This document shows, in pieces, positions 1 through 7,632 of a DNA stretch of 56,886 nt (its first letter is position 1; every line of letters begins with the position of its first letter). The notes under the pieces are model-generated. The model was not told where the DNA came from. It did not search any database and was given only the letters and a program-made list of their open reading frames with translations. This DNA comes from Oceaniradius stylonematis (GTDB lineage Bacteria > Pseudomonadota > Alphaproteobacteria > Rhizobiales > Rhizobiaceae). Location of the stretch: NCBI RefSeq assembly GCF_003149475.2, contig NZ_QFWV02000008.1:154988-211873 (forward strand). Reading direction: 5' to 3'. The position numbers were made by a program, and so were the translations under genes.

Positions 1-179
1 CGCTGGAGGCGAAGTTCCAGGACCATTTCGTCGCCGCCATGGCCCTGCCCAACAAGCAAGATGCGTTTCCGCGCCTGTCCCAGGCCGTCAAGCTGCCGGC
101 GAAAAAGCCGCAGGCGGCCAATGACGAGCCGGGCGGCAACACGCCGCGCCGCCGCGGCGGCCGACGCCGGCGGGGGTGA
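1..179 (+). CDS. C-terminal fragment of a probable ASKHA-domain corrinoid-activation protein (RACo-like)
   Basis: An open frame enters from the left edge (first full codon at 3) and stops with TGA at 177-179, giving 59 residues. The tail runs through FQDHFVAAMALPNKQDAFPRL and ends in a basic RRRGGRRRRG stretch. From memory, this resembles the end of DUF4445/ASKHA ferredoxin-type activators that reduce corrinoid proteins paired with MttB-type methyltransferases. That would suit the demethylation genes further along, but the body of the protein lies outside the window. The frame is clear; the family call is tentative. Confidence 0.45.
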   Translation, partial: LEAKFQDHFVAAMALPNKQDAFPRLSQAVKLPAKKPQAANDEPGGNTPRRRGGRRRRG

Positions 180-185
180 TGGCCT

Positions 186-1307
186 TCACAAGTCCGCGTG
201 GAATTCCTCGATCAGATGCGTGACGACGGCGCGGGTGATCGCGTCGGGATCGTCGGACCGGGCCTGTTCACGCGCGGCACGCTGGCGCGAGGCGCTGGTG
301 CCGGTCAGCATGATGTCGCGCAACACGTCCATCTGCCGCATCGTGCCGAGCACGGCCAGGTCCGGCGTGACCAGGTCGATCAGCTCGTCGAGCAATTGTG
401 CGCAGGGCACAACCTCGCCCTTGCCATAGTCGATCAGCCCTTCGGTGATGCCGTAACGCTGCGCCCGCCAGCGGTTTTCGCTGATCAGGAACCGGTCATA
501 GACCCGCCAGCGCATGTTCTGCTGGCGCAGCCGCCAAAGCATGCGCGTGATCGCCTGCACGAGCGCTGCGATCGCGATCGTGTGGTCAAGCCTTGGCGAC
601 ATGTCGCAAATGCGCGTTTCCAACGTGGGAAAACGGCATGAGGGCCGCAGATCCCACCAGACCTTCGATGTGTCCTCGATCAGGCCCGCCTTGATCAGAA
701 CGCCGGTGGTGCGCTCATATTCGCCGAAACTGCCGAAATGCGGCGGCAGGCCGGTGCGCGGCAGATTGTCGAAGACCCCGAGCCGGTAGGAGGCAAGGCC
801 CGTATCCTGCCCCTGCCAGAAGGGCGACGAGGTCGACAGCGCAAGAAGGTGCGGCAGGAAATAGCAAAGCTGCGCCATCAGATCGACGCGCAGCGCATCG
901 TCGTCGATGCCCACATGCACATGCATGCCGCAGATCAGCAGCCGGCGGGCCATCGCCGCCATCTCGACGCGCAGATCGTTGTAGCGCTCCTTGTCCGTGT
1001 GGTGCTGCTTGTTCCACTCCGCAGAGGGATGGCAGGAGACCGCAATCGGCACCCGATTGAACTCGGCCGCCCGCCGCGCCACCGTGCTGCGCAGGCGGCG
1101 CAGGTCGTCGCGCGCCTCGCCGGCGGTCCCGCAGACACGCGTGCCCACTTCCACCTGGCACTGAAGATATTCCGGGCTGACCTGCTTTTGCAGGTCCTTC
1201 TGGAGCACGTCCATCAGCGCATCGGGCGCTTCGGCCAGTGTCAGCGTATCCGCATCGACCAGCAGATACTCTTCCTCGATCCCGATGGTGAAGCTCGGCG
1301 TGTTCAA
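186..1307 (-). CDS. Carboxylate-amine ligase, YbdK / glutamate-cysteine ligase type 2 family
   Basis: The product is 373 residues, the usual length for the family. It opens with the [10 protein letters not shown] signature, where the acidic cluster binds metal-ATP. It also has HVHVGI near residue 130 and a [10 protein letters not shown] stretch near residue 230, as in GCS2/YbdK enzymes. These proteins join an amine to a carboxylate with ATP. E. coli YbdK has weak glutamate-cysteine ligase activity and its physiological substrate is not settled, so no symbol is given. It converges on the preceding fragment with a 6-bp gap and is divergent from the MFS gene across 165 bp. Confidence 0.85.
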   Translation of the reverse strand: MNTPSFTIGIEEEYLLVDADTLTLAEAPDALMDVLQKDLQKQVSPEYLQCQVEVGTRVCGTAGEARDDLRRLRSTVARRAAEFNRVPIAVSCHPSAEWNKQHHTDKERYNDLRVEMAAMARRLLICGMHVHVGIDDDALRVDLMAQLCYFLPHLLALSTSSPFWQGQDTGLASYRLGVFDNLPRTGLPPHFGSFGEYERTTGVLIKAGLIEDTSKVWWDLRPSCRFPTLETRICDMSPRLDHTIAIAALVQAITRMLWRLRQQNMRWRVYDRFLISENRWRAQRYGITEGLIDYGKGEVVPCAQLLDELIDLVTPDLAVLGTMRQMDVLRDIMLTGTSASRQRAAREQARSDDPDAITRAVVTHLIEEFHADL

Positions 1308-1472
1308 CAGCTATGACGTCCCTCTCCGCGCCCCGCACCATAACCAAGCCTTGGCCCGATGCAAAAGCCGATAAATGCGGCAGACCTTTACCGCCACGGC
1401 CAACGCGCCATGGATCAAATGGTTCAGAAAAATTCGTTTCGCCGATTGGGTTTCAGCGGCTAGGGCAGGCCG

Positions 1473-2660
1473 ATGCGCCGACTGTTCTCATCGCCCCTGT
1501 TTCTGGTTCTCGCGCTCTGGCTGGCCGGCCTTGGCTGCGCGGCCCAGTTCGCCAAGATGGCCGTGATCCTGCCCGCGCTTCAGGACCATTATGGCGAGAC
1601 CGGCGTGGCCTCGGGCTTTCTGGTCTCGCTGATCGCGCTGATGGGAATCGTGCTGGGGCTCGTCGCCGGTGTCCTTGCCATCCGCATCGGGCTGCGGCGG
1701 CTGCTCCTGACCGGGATCGTGCTCGGCGCTGTCGTTTCCTTCATCCAGGCCACTATGCCGCCCTTTTCATGGATGCTGGCGATCCGGTTCGTGGAGGGCC
1801 TGTCGCACCTCGCCATCGTCGTCGCCACGCCGACATTGATCGCGCAGATCACGCCGGCCCGGCATCAGGGCGCGGCACTGACGTTGTGGGGCACGTTCTT
1901 CGGTGTCGCATTCGCAGCCGCCGCGCTCATCGCGCCCGCCCTTGTGAGCGCCGGCGGTCCGGGTGCGGTCTTTTTGGCGCACGGCGTCTATATGGCCGTC
2001 TTCGCCGTGCTGCTGGCCCTCGTGCTGCCGCGCCCTGCCCCGCTCGCCGTGGCCGCGCCGCCGCTCGGCCCGCGCCAACTCATTGCCCGTCACATCGACA
2101 TCTACACATCGCCGACGATCGGCGCGCCGGCGATCGGCTGGGTGTTCTACACACTGACCTTTGTGGCCCTGCTCGCCGTTCTGCCGCCATTCATCGATGC
2201 TGAGCAGCGCGTCCTTGCGACGGCGCTGATGCCGCTTGCCAGCATCGTCTCCTCGATGACGCTGGGCGTCTTCCTGCTGCGTTTCGTGCCGGCCACCACC
2301 GTGGTTCAGATCGGCTTCGTGGCGGCGGCGGTCTTCGGCGCGCTTTTCGCTGTTGCCGGGCCGGCGGCATGGCTGGCGGTGGCGCTGTTTGCCTGCCTGG
2401 GCCTCGTGCAGGGCGCCAGCTTCGCCGCTGTGCCGCAACTCAACGCCGGCACGGCCGACCGGGCGCTGGCCAATGGCGGGCTGGCCCAGACCGGCAATCT
2501 GGGCAACACGACCGGAACGCCGCTTCTGATCGCCATCATCGCCGTCACCGGATTTGCCGGCGTGCCCTGGTTCCTGCTTGGCTGCTATCTGATCGCCATC
2601 GGCGCCAATGCCGCATTGGCACGGCGCCGGCGCCAGGCAGGTTCAGGGGCTGTTTCTTAA
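1473..2660 (+). CDS. Major facilitator superfamily transporter
   Basis: A 395-residue hydrophobic protein with about 12 membrane segments in two halves separated by a loop near residue 190. The loop after TM2 carries the basic pattern RIGLRR typical of MFS carriers, and GTFFGVAFAAAALIAP is a typical glycine-rich helix. The start at 1473 is preceded by a purine-rich AGGGCAGG and puts the first membrane helix at residue 8. The substrate cannot be read from sequence. Its divergent partner, the carboxylate-amine ligase, could share the 165-bp control region, but there is no direct sign of a functional link. Confidence 0.85.
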   Translation: MRRLFSSPLFLVLALWLAGLGCAAQFAKMAVILPALQDHYGETGVASGFLVSLIALMGIVLGLVAGVLAIRIGLRRLLLTGIVLGAVVSFIQATMPPFSWMLAIRFVEGLSHLAIVVATPTLIAQITPARHQGAALTLWGTFFGVAFAAAALIAPALVSAGGPGAVFLAHGVYMAVFAVLLALVLPRPAPLAVAAPPLGPRQLIARHIDIYTSPTIGAPAIGWVFYTLTFVALLAVLPPFIDAEQRVLATALMPLASIVSSMTLGVFLLRFVPATTVVQIGFVAAAVFGALFAVAGPAAWLAVALFACLGLVQGASFAAVPQLNAGTADRALANGGLAQTGNLGNTTGTPLLIAIIAVTGFAGVPWFLLGCYLIAIGANAALARRRRQAGSGAVS

Positions 2661-2937
2661 CGCCCTGTTTACCCTTGCCGAACGGCGGCGTTCGGGTGGC
2701 GCAAAATTCATATCCGACTTCGCATTTGTCATCGCAATTCCGTCACACAAGGCCCATATGCGGGCCATGAGCCGCCCCAACGGGGACGTCGATATCGGGT
2801 CGGACCCAACCGCCCGACAAGCGTCCTGATAATAGCCGGCGGGTTCCTGCCAAACGACGGGTCCAAACCGTCGTCGGAACCGTCCGGTCGCGCCAAGGCT
2901 GCTCCGTGTGAAATGGCAAACCGCATGGAGTGATGAA

Positions 2938-3099
2938 ATGTCCATTTTTGCGAAATTCTTCCGCGTCGGCACCCTGACCGCCTACGCTCCCACCAACGGC
3001 GCAAACCTGACCACCGCGTTCGAACGCAATCGCCTGGGCCGCACCATGCCCGGCGAGACCGCTGCGCGCGCCGGCTCGCGCTACGGCCTGTTCGTCTGA
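2938..3099 (+). CDS. Small hypothetical protein (53 aa)
   Basis: The frame starts at ATG 2938, eight bases after GGAG (2926-2929), and encodes 53 residues: MSIFAKFF, then a polar middle and a C-terminus SRYGLFV. No signal peptide, membrane helix or cysteine pair is evident and I recognise no family. A longer frame starts at 2908 but lacks a ribosome site. The 277 bp upstream hold no other gene. Support is the ribosome site and ordinary codon use; expression is unproven. Confidence 0.45.
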   Translation: MSIFAKFFRVGTLTAYAPTNGANLTTAFERNRLGRTMPGETAARAGSRYGLFV

Positions 3100-3173
3100 C
3101 GGGACCATGATCGCCGCTCACAGCCGGTCGCGTCGGGCTTGACGCGGCCGGCTTCCGCATGCCTTGACACATC

Positions 3174-3890
3174 ATGATCAGGGCTGCGCTTTTCGATGTC
3201 TACGGCACCTGTGTGGACTGGCATACCGGCATGCGAACCGCTGCCGAACGCATGCTCGCCGAAAAGGGCCTCGATACCGGCGCGGGACGCGCCATCGCCG
3301 AAGGCTGGCGGCGGCGCTATCAGCCATCGATGGACCGCGTCCGCTCCGGGCGCGACCCCTACCGCCCGCTCGACGCGATCCAGATCGAAACACTCGACGA
3401 CGTGCTGGACGAGATGAACCTGTCGCATCATGTCGATGCCGGCGACCGCGCCGCCCTCAACGCGGCATGGGATGCCCTGCCCGCATGGCCGGACACAGCG
3501 GAAAGCCTGCGAAGACTGGCAAGCGTGATGCCGGTTGCCGCCTGCTCGAACGGATCACGGGCGATGATGGCGCGCCTTGCCGATCATGCCGGCCTGACAT
3601 GGACGACGATTGCGGGCGCCGAACTGGCGCGGACCTTCAAGCCCGAACCGGCCGTCTATCTCAAATCCTGCGCGGCGCTGGGGACAAGCCCGGCCGAAAC
3701 GGTGATGGTGGCCTGCCATGACGACGATCTGGACGCGGCCGCCGCGTGCGGGCTCGCCACCGCCTTTGTGCCGCGTCCGGCCGAGTGGGGCGCTGACGCC
3801 TCGCCCGAGCCGGTCGATACCGGCCGATTCACCTTCCACGCCGATACGCTCTGCGCGCTGGTGGACCGCATCGCGCGCGCTTCGGCGTGA
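3174..3890 (+). CDS. Haloacid dehalogenase type II-like HAD hydrolase
   Basis: A 238-residue HAD-superfamily protein. Motif I is FDVYGTCVDW near the N-terminus, with the nucleophilic Asp in the first D. Motif II is the Ser of ACSNGS (about residue 125). Motif III is the Lys in FKPEPAVY. Motif IV is VACHDDDLDAAAACG. This is the layout of L-2-haloacid dehalogenases, which hydrolyse C-halogen bonds of short 2-haloacids through an aspartyl ester. Many homologues are annotated this way without known activity, so the reaction is a family inference. It stands alone between the small ORF and the regulator. Confidence 0.82.
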   Translation: MIRAALFDVYGTCVDWHTGMRTAAERMLAEKGLDTGAGRAIAEGWRRRYQPSMDRVRSGRDPYRPLDAIQIETLDDVLDEMNLSHHVDAGDRAALNAAWDALPAWPDTAESLRRLASVMPVAACSNGSRAMMARLADHAGLTWTTIAGAELARTFKPEPAVYLKSCAALGTSPAETVMVACHDDDLDAAAACGLATAFVPRPAEWGADASPEPVDTGRFTFHADTLCALVDRIARASA

Positions 3891-3986
3891 AAAAACGTTG
3901 CGCGGCGCGCCGGTGGCTGATTGTGTGTCGGCCAGATGACATTGTCCACGTACGCCCTGCGCGTGCGGCCTGATGGGAGCCGGGTC

Positions 3987-4997
3987 ATGGACGAAAGCAA
4001 GCCGGGCACACGGGCGCCGACGCGCACCATCGTGTTCTTCCTCGTGCCGGAATTCACGATGATCGCCTTCACGTCGGCCGTCGAGGCATTGCGCTCGGCC
4101 AACCGCATGCTGGGCTATGACGCCTATGTGTGGCGACTGGCGAGCGAGACAGGCGAACCGGTCACCGCTTCGAACGGCGTCCAGGTGTCCGTGCACGCCG
4201 CCATCGAGGACGAGCGGCGCATGATCTCCAAACCCGACCGGGCGTCGCTGTTCCTGGTTTGCGGCGGCGTCAATGTGGAAAGCCACACCACCAAGGCGGC
4301 GACGGGCATCGTGCGCGAGATGCATGCGCGAGGCATCGGCGTCGGCGGCCTTTGCACCGGCGCCCACGTGATCGCGTCCGCCGGGCTGCTCAGCGGGCGC
4401 CGCTGCGCCATTCACTGGGAGAACCTTCCGGGTTTTTCGGAAAAATTCCCCAAGGCCGAGGTCTATGCCGACCTGTTCGAGGTCGACGGCAACATCTACA
4501 CCTGCGCCGGAGGCACCGCCGCTCTGGACATGATGCTGTCGCTGATCGCCGAGGATTTCGACGACGATCTGGTCAACCGCGTCTGCGAACAGATGCTGAC
4601 CGACCGCGTGCGCGCGGCAACCGATCGCCAGCGCCTGCCGCTGCGCGCCCGGCTCGGCGTGCAGAACGCGCGCGTCCTGTCCATCATCGAACTGATGGAA
4701 GCCAATCTCTCCGAGCCGCTGTCGCTTCTGGAGATCGCCGACCATGTCGGCCTGTCGCGCCGGCAGATCGAACGGCTTTTCCGGCAGGAGATGGGCCGTT
4801 CGCCCGCGCGCTATTATCTGGAAATACGGCTCGATCGCGCCCGCCATCTCCTGGTCCAGTCGACAATGCCCGTCGTCGAGGTGGCGATTGCCTGCGGTTT
4901 CGTCTCCGCGTCGCATTTCTCAAAGTGCTATCGCGAACTTTATGCCAAGTCGCCGCAACAGGAACGGGCCGAGCGCAAGCAACTGCTCGTCGCCTGA
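3987..4997 (+). CDS. GlxA-family AraC-type transcriptional regulator (GbdR/CdhR-like)
   Basis: The chosen start at 3987 lies eight bases after GGGAG and gives 336 residues; a longer frame from 3921 lacks a ribosome site. Residues 15-180 form a DJ-1/PfpI-like class I amidotransferase fold with GGLCTGAHVIASAG at the nucleophile-elbow position. Residues 225-330 are an AraC double helix-turn-helix (EIADHVGLSRRQIERLF, then VAIACGFVSASHFSKCYREL). Relatives GbdR and CdhR sense betaine, dimethylglycine or carnitine and activate catabolic genes. Nearby N-methylamine genes make such a role plausible. It lies 24 bp before tupA on the same strand, so cotranscription is possible. Confidence 0.85.
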   Translation: MDESKPGTRAPTRTIVFFLVPEFTMIAFTSAVEALRSANRMLGYDAYVWRLASETGEPVTASNGVQVSVHAAIEDERRMISKPDRASLFLVCGGVNVESHTTKAATGIVREMHARGIGVGGLCTGAHVIASAGLLSGRRCAIHWENLPGFSEKFPKAEVYADLFEVDGNIYTCAGGTAALDMMLSLIAEDFDDDLVNRVCEQMLTDRVRAATDRQRLPLRARLGVQNARVLSIIELMEANLSEPLSLLEIADHVGLSRRQIERLFRQEMGRSPARYYLEIRLDRARHLLVQSTMPVVEVAIACGFVSASHFSKCYRELYAKSPQQERAERKQLLVA

Positions 4998-5021
4998 TCC
5001 ACGGTCCCGACCCCCGGAGCG

Positions 5022-5852
5022 ATGATGTCCGCATATCTGCGTTTCGCCGCCGTCCTTCTTCTGGCGCTGTTCGCCATCGCCCCCGCCAACGCGGCGGAGA
5101 AGCGTTTCCTTCTGGCCACCACCACTTCGACCGAGAATTCCGGCCTTCTGGATGCGATCATCCCGCAATTTGCAGCCGAAACGGGCATTGCCATCGATGT
5201 CGTCGCGGTCGGCACCGGGCAGGCGCTTGAGATGGGCCGGCGCGGCGATGCCGCCGCCATCCTGGTTCACGACCGGATCGGCGAGGACACGTTCGTCGCC
5301 GCCGGTCACGGCTCCGACCGCCGCGACGTCATGTACAATGATTTCGTCATCATCGGCCCTCGGGACGACCCCGCCGATCTGGCCGGAGCGTCGGACACGG
5401 CGCAGGCCATGACGAGGATTGCCGACAGCGGCGCGGTGTTCGTCTCCCGCGGCGACGACAGCGGCACCCACCGCAAGGAACTGCGCCTGTGGGCCGAGGC
5501 GGCGCTCGATCCGGCCACGTTCGGCGCCTGGTATCGCGAGGCGGGTGCCGGCATGGGCCAGACCATCCTGACGACCACGCAGATGGGCGGCTACACCATG
5601 ACCGACCGGGCGACCTGGGTGAAGTTCGGCCGCAAGGACGGTCATGTGATCGTCTTCGAGGAAGACCCGCCCCTGTTCAATCCCTATGCCTCGATCGTCG
5701 TTACCAACGAAGCGGTTCCCGCCGACGAAACCAGATGGGCCACCCGATGGCACGAATGGCTGACCAGCGAGACCGGCCGCGATGCGATCCGGGCCTACAC
5801 CGTCGATGGCCAGCAGCTCTTCTTCATCGCCGGCGACGAAGAGGCGGGCTGA
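5022..5852 (+). CDS. tupA: Tungstate-type ABC transporter substrate-binding protein (TupA-like)
   Basis: A 276-residue periplasmic binding protein. A signal peptide ends near AIAPANA-AEK (about residue 25). It is followed at once by the TTTST oxyanion loop that typifies TupA/WtpA-like tungstate and molybdate binders, then GTGQALEMGRRGDA and SRGDDSGTHRKE, also characteristic. Starts at 5022 and 5025 are both possible (tandem ATG after GGAGCG). The protein would deliver tungstate to an inner-membrane permease. The tupB-like permease lies immediately downstream but on the opposite strand, and no ATPase is present. Confidence 0.83.
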   Translation: MMSAYLRFAAVLLLALFAIAPANAAEKRFLLATTTSTENSGLLDAIIPQFAAETGIAIDVVAVGTGQALEMGRRGDAAAILVHDRIGEDTFVAAGHGSDRRDVMYNDFVIIGPRDDPADLAGASDTAQAMTRIADSGAVFVSRGDDSGTHRKELRLWAEAALDPATFGAWYREAGAGMGQTILTTTQMGGYTMTDRATWVKFGRKDGHVIVFEEDPPLFNPYASIVVTNEAVPADETRWATRWHEWLTSETGRDAIRAYTVDGQQLFFIAGDEEAG

Positions 5853-5867
5853 CCGCTTCGCCCGGGT

Positions 5868-6533
5868 TCATGCGGTATTGGTCCGCTGCCCGCGCTCGCG
5901 TGTCACCCACCATGTCAGGACCGTGACAAGAAACGAAATCGCAACCAAAATCACGCCCAGCGCCACGGCGACGTTGAAATTGCCCTGCCGGGTTTCGAGC
6001 GTGATCGCCGTCGTCATCACGCGGGTCGATCCGCGAATGTTGCCGCCGACGATCATCACCGCGCCCACTTCCGAGATCGCCCGGCCGAACGCCACCAGAA
6101 AGGCGGTGACCAGCCCGGCCCGCGCCATGCGCATCAGTTCGGTCACCTGACGCCAGCGCGCCCTGATGTCGAGGCGGATCTGGTCGCCATGCTCGGCCCA
6201 TTGGCCGGCGCATGCCCGGTGCGAGAACACCGTGATCACCGGCAGCGTGATGATGACCTGGGCGATGACGATGGCCGTCGGGGTGAACAGGATGTCGAGC
6301 CAGCCCAGCGGGCCCGATCGCGACAGCAGGATGTAGACGATCAGGCCGACCACCACCGTCGGGACCGCCAGAAGCGCCGAGAAGATGGCCAGCCAGATGC
6401 GCCGTGCCCGCCCGCGCAGCGTGCATATCCAGCCGCCCAGCGGCGCGCCGATCGCCATGCCGATCAGCGACGCGGTCAGGCTGACCTGAACCGACAAGAC
6501 GACAATGCCGAAGATTTCGCGCCCGTCTCCCAT
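5868..6533 (-). CDS. tupB: Tungstate-type ABC transporter permease (TupB-like)
   Basis: A 221-residue membrane protein with about five hydrophobic segments. The cytoplasmic permease loop appears as AFLVAFGRAISEVGAVMIVGG near residue 155, the usual coupling-helix region for contact with the ATPase. The sequence fits single-domain tungstate/molybdate permeases. It converges on tupA, with stop codons 15 bp apart, so the pair cannot share a transcript. No nucleotide-binding subunit follows it; the next gene on that strand is the VWA protein upstream. The family call is good; pairing with the adjacent binding protein is inferred. Confidence 0.8.
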   Translation of the reverse strand: MGDGREIFGIVVLSVQVSLTASLIGMAIGAPLGGWICTLRGRARRIWLAIFSALLAVPTVVVGLIVYILLSRSGPLGWLDILFTPTAIVIAQVIITLPVITVFSHRACAGQWAEHGDQIRLDIRARWRQVTELMRMARAGLVTAFLVAFGRAISEVGAVMIVGGNIRGSTRVMTTAITLETRQGNFNVAVALGVILVAISFLVTVLTWWVTRERGQRTNTA

Positions 6534-6592
6534 ACCGGCACGCTTAACGGGAATCGTCGGCGGTGCAAATGCACTTGGCAGGCTCAGAGGCC

Positions 6593-7414
6593 CTACCGCA
6601 GTTCCCTGATCCCGCGCAGCCGTTCGCCGATCGTGCAGTCGACCGGGCCGTCATTGACCAGATGGACCGGCATTGCCCGGACGACGGCCTTGTCGTCGGG
6701 CGGCGTCTTGCCCGCCAGTTCGAGCACGATCTTGCGGCGCACCGCCTCGGCAAATTCGTCCCAGTCCCGGACCGGCAGCAGGAACGCGCCCGGCCCGCCG
6801 ATCACGCAGTCGCGGTAGTAGACGTCGAGACCCGAAATGTTGAAACCCAGCCCGCCCATCCAGGGCTCGGCCATGATCGGCAGGCCGTTGATGACGATGC
6901 CGCGATCGACCGCCTCGTCGCGCGCCAGATCGACCCGTCCGCCCTGATTGTTCGGGCCGTCGCCGGAAATATCGATGACACGGCGCAGGCCTTCGAACGC
7001 ATTCTCCTCGATGGCGGCGATGCCGTAGAGGATCGCGCCGGTAATCGACGTGTTGCGCATGTTGGCGATCGGCGCCTGTTCGAGACGGTCGGCGAACGCG
7101 TTGGCGCCCTGCGCATCGCTGATCACCGTCCAGGGCACGATGACGCGTTGAAGGTCGACGCGCGCCCATTCCACATAGGTAACCGCCACTTCCCCGATCA
7201 GCCCGCCGGCGATCGCATCGTGGACCGCCTTGGTCCGGAACGCTTCGGCATAGCCGCGCCGCTGAAGCGCCAGTTCGTGATCGCGCATCGAACCGGAGAC
7301 ATCGACGGCGAGCACCAGCTCGACATCGACCTGACGATCCTGCGCCCAAACCTGACCGGCCGCCGGAACCAGCAGCATCGCCAGAGCGACGAATCGCGAC
7401 AGGAACGCTTTCAT
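6593..7414 (-). CDS. DUF1194 secreted von Willebrand factor A-like protein
   Basis: The start at 7414 gives 273 residues and puts a signal peptide first (MKAFLSRFVALAMLLVP, cleavage near QVWA-QD). An in-frame ATG at 7432 is an alternative. The mature part begins with VELVLAVDVSGSMRDHE, a complete DxSxS metal-ion-dependent adhesion motif. It continues with DISGDGPNNQGG and a C-terminal REL..LAGKTPP region typical of DUF1194. The role is unknown; VWA domains usually bind a partner protein through the metal. It is divergent from the FAD oxidoreductase across 218 bp. Confidence 0.8.
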   Translation of the reverse strand: MKAFLSRFVALAMLLVPAAGQVWAQDRQVDVELVLAVDVSGSMRDHELALQRRGYAEAFRTKAVHDAIAGGLIGEVAVTYVEWARVDLQRVIVPWTVISDAQGANAFADRLEQAPIANMRNTSITGAILYGIAAIEENAFEGLRRVIDISGDGPNNQGGRVDLARDEAVDRGIVINGLPIMAEPWMGGLGFNISGLDVYYRDCVIGGPGAFLLPVRDWDEFAEAVRRKIVLELAGKTPPDDKAVVRAMPVHLVNDGPVDCTIGERLRGIRELR

Positions 7415-7632
7415 GGACCCATGATACGTCATCGCCATCATTGAAGAAGCCAATCGCGGTAACGATATGGCGAGGCGCTTTCGCCGCCACGGGGCTTGAC
7501 GGCTTTTTGGCCGCGCGCCCGACATCTCTCCGTCGCAGGCAGGACAGGGCGTTGACGCGGCATTTCCGATAAGGCTGGAATGAAGCGGTCCGGCCATGAG
7601 CCCGGATGCAAACGATGCGCGGAGACCGAGCC

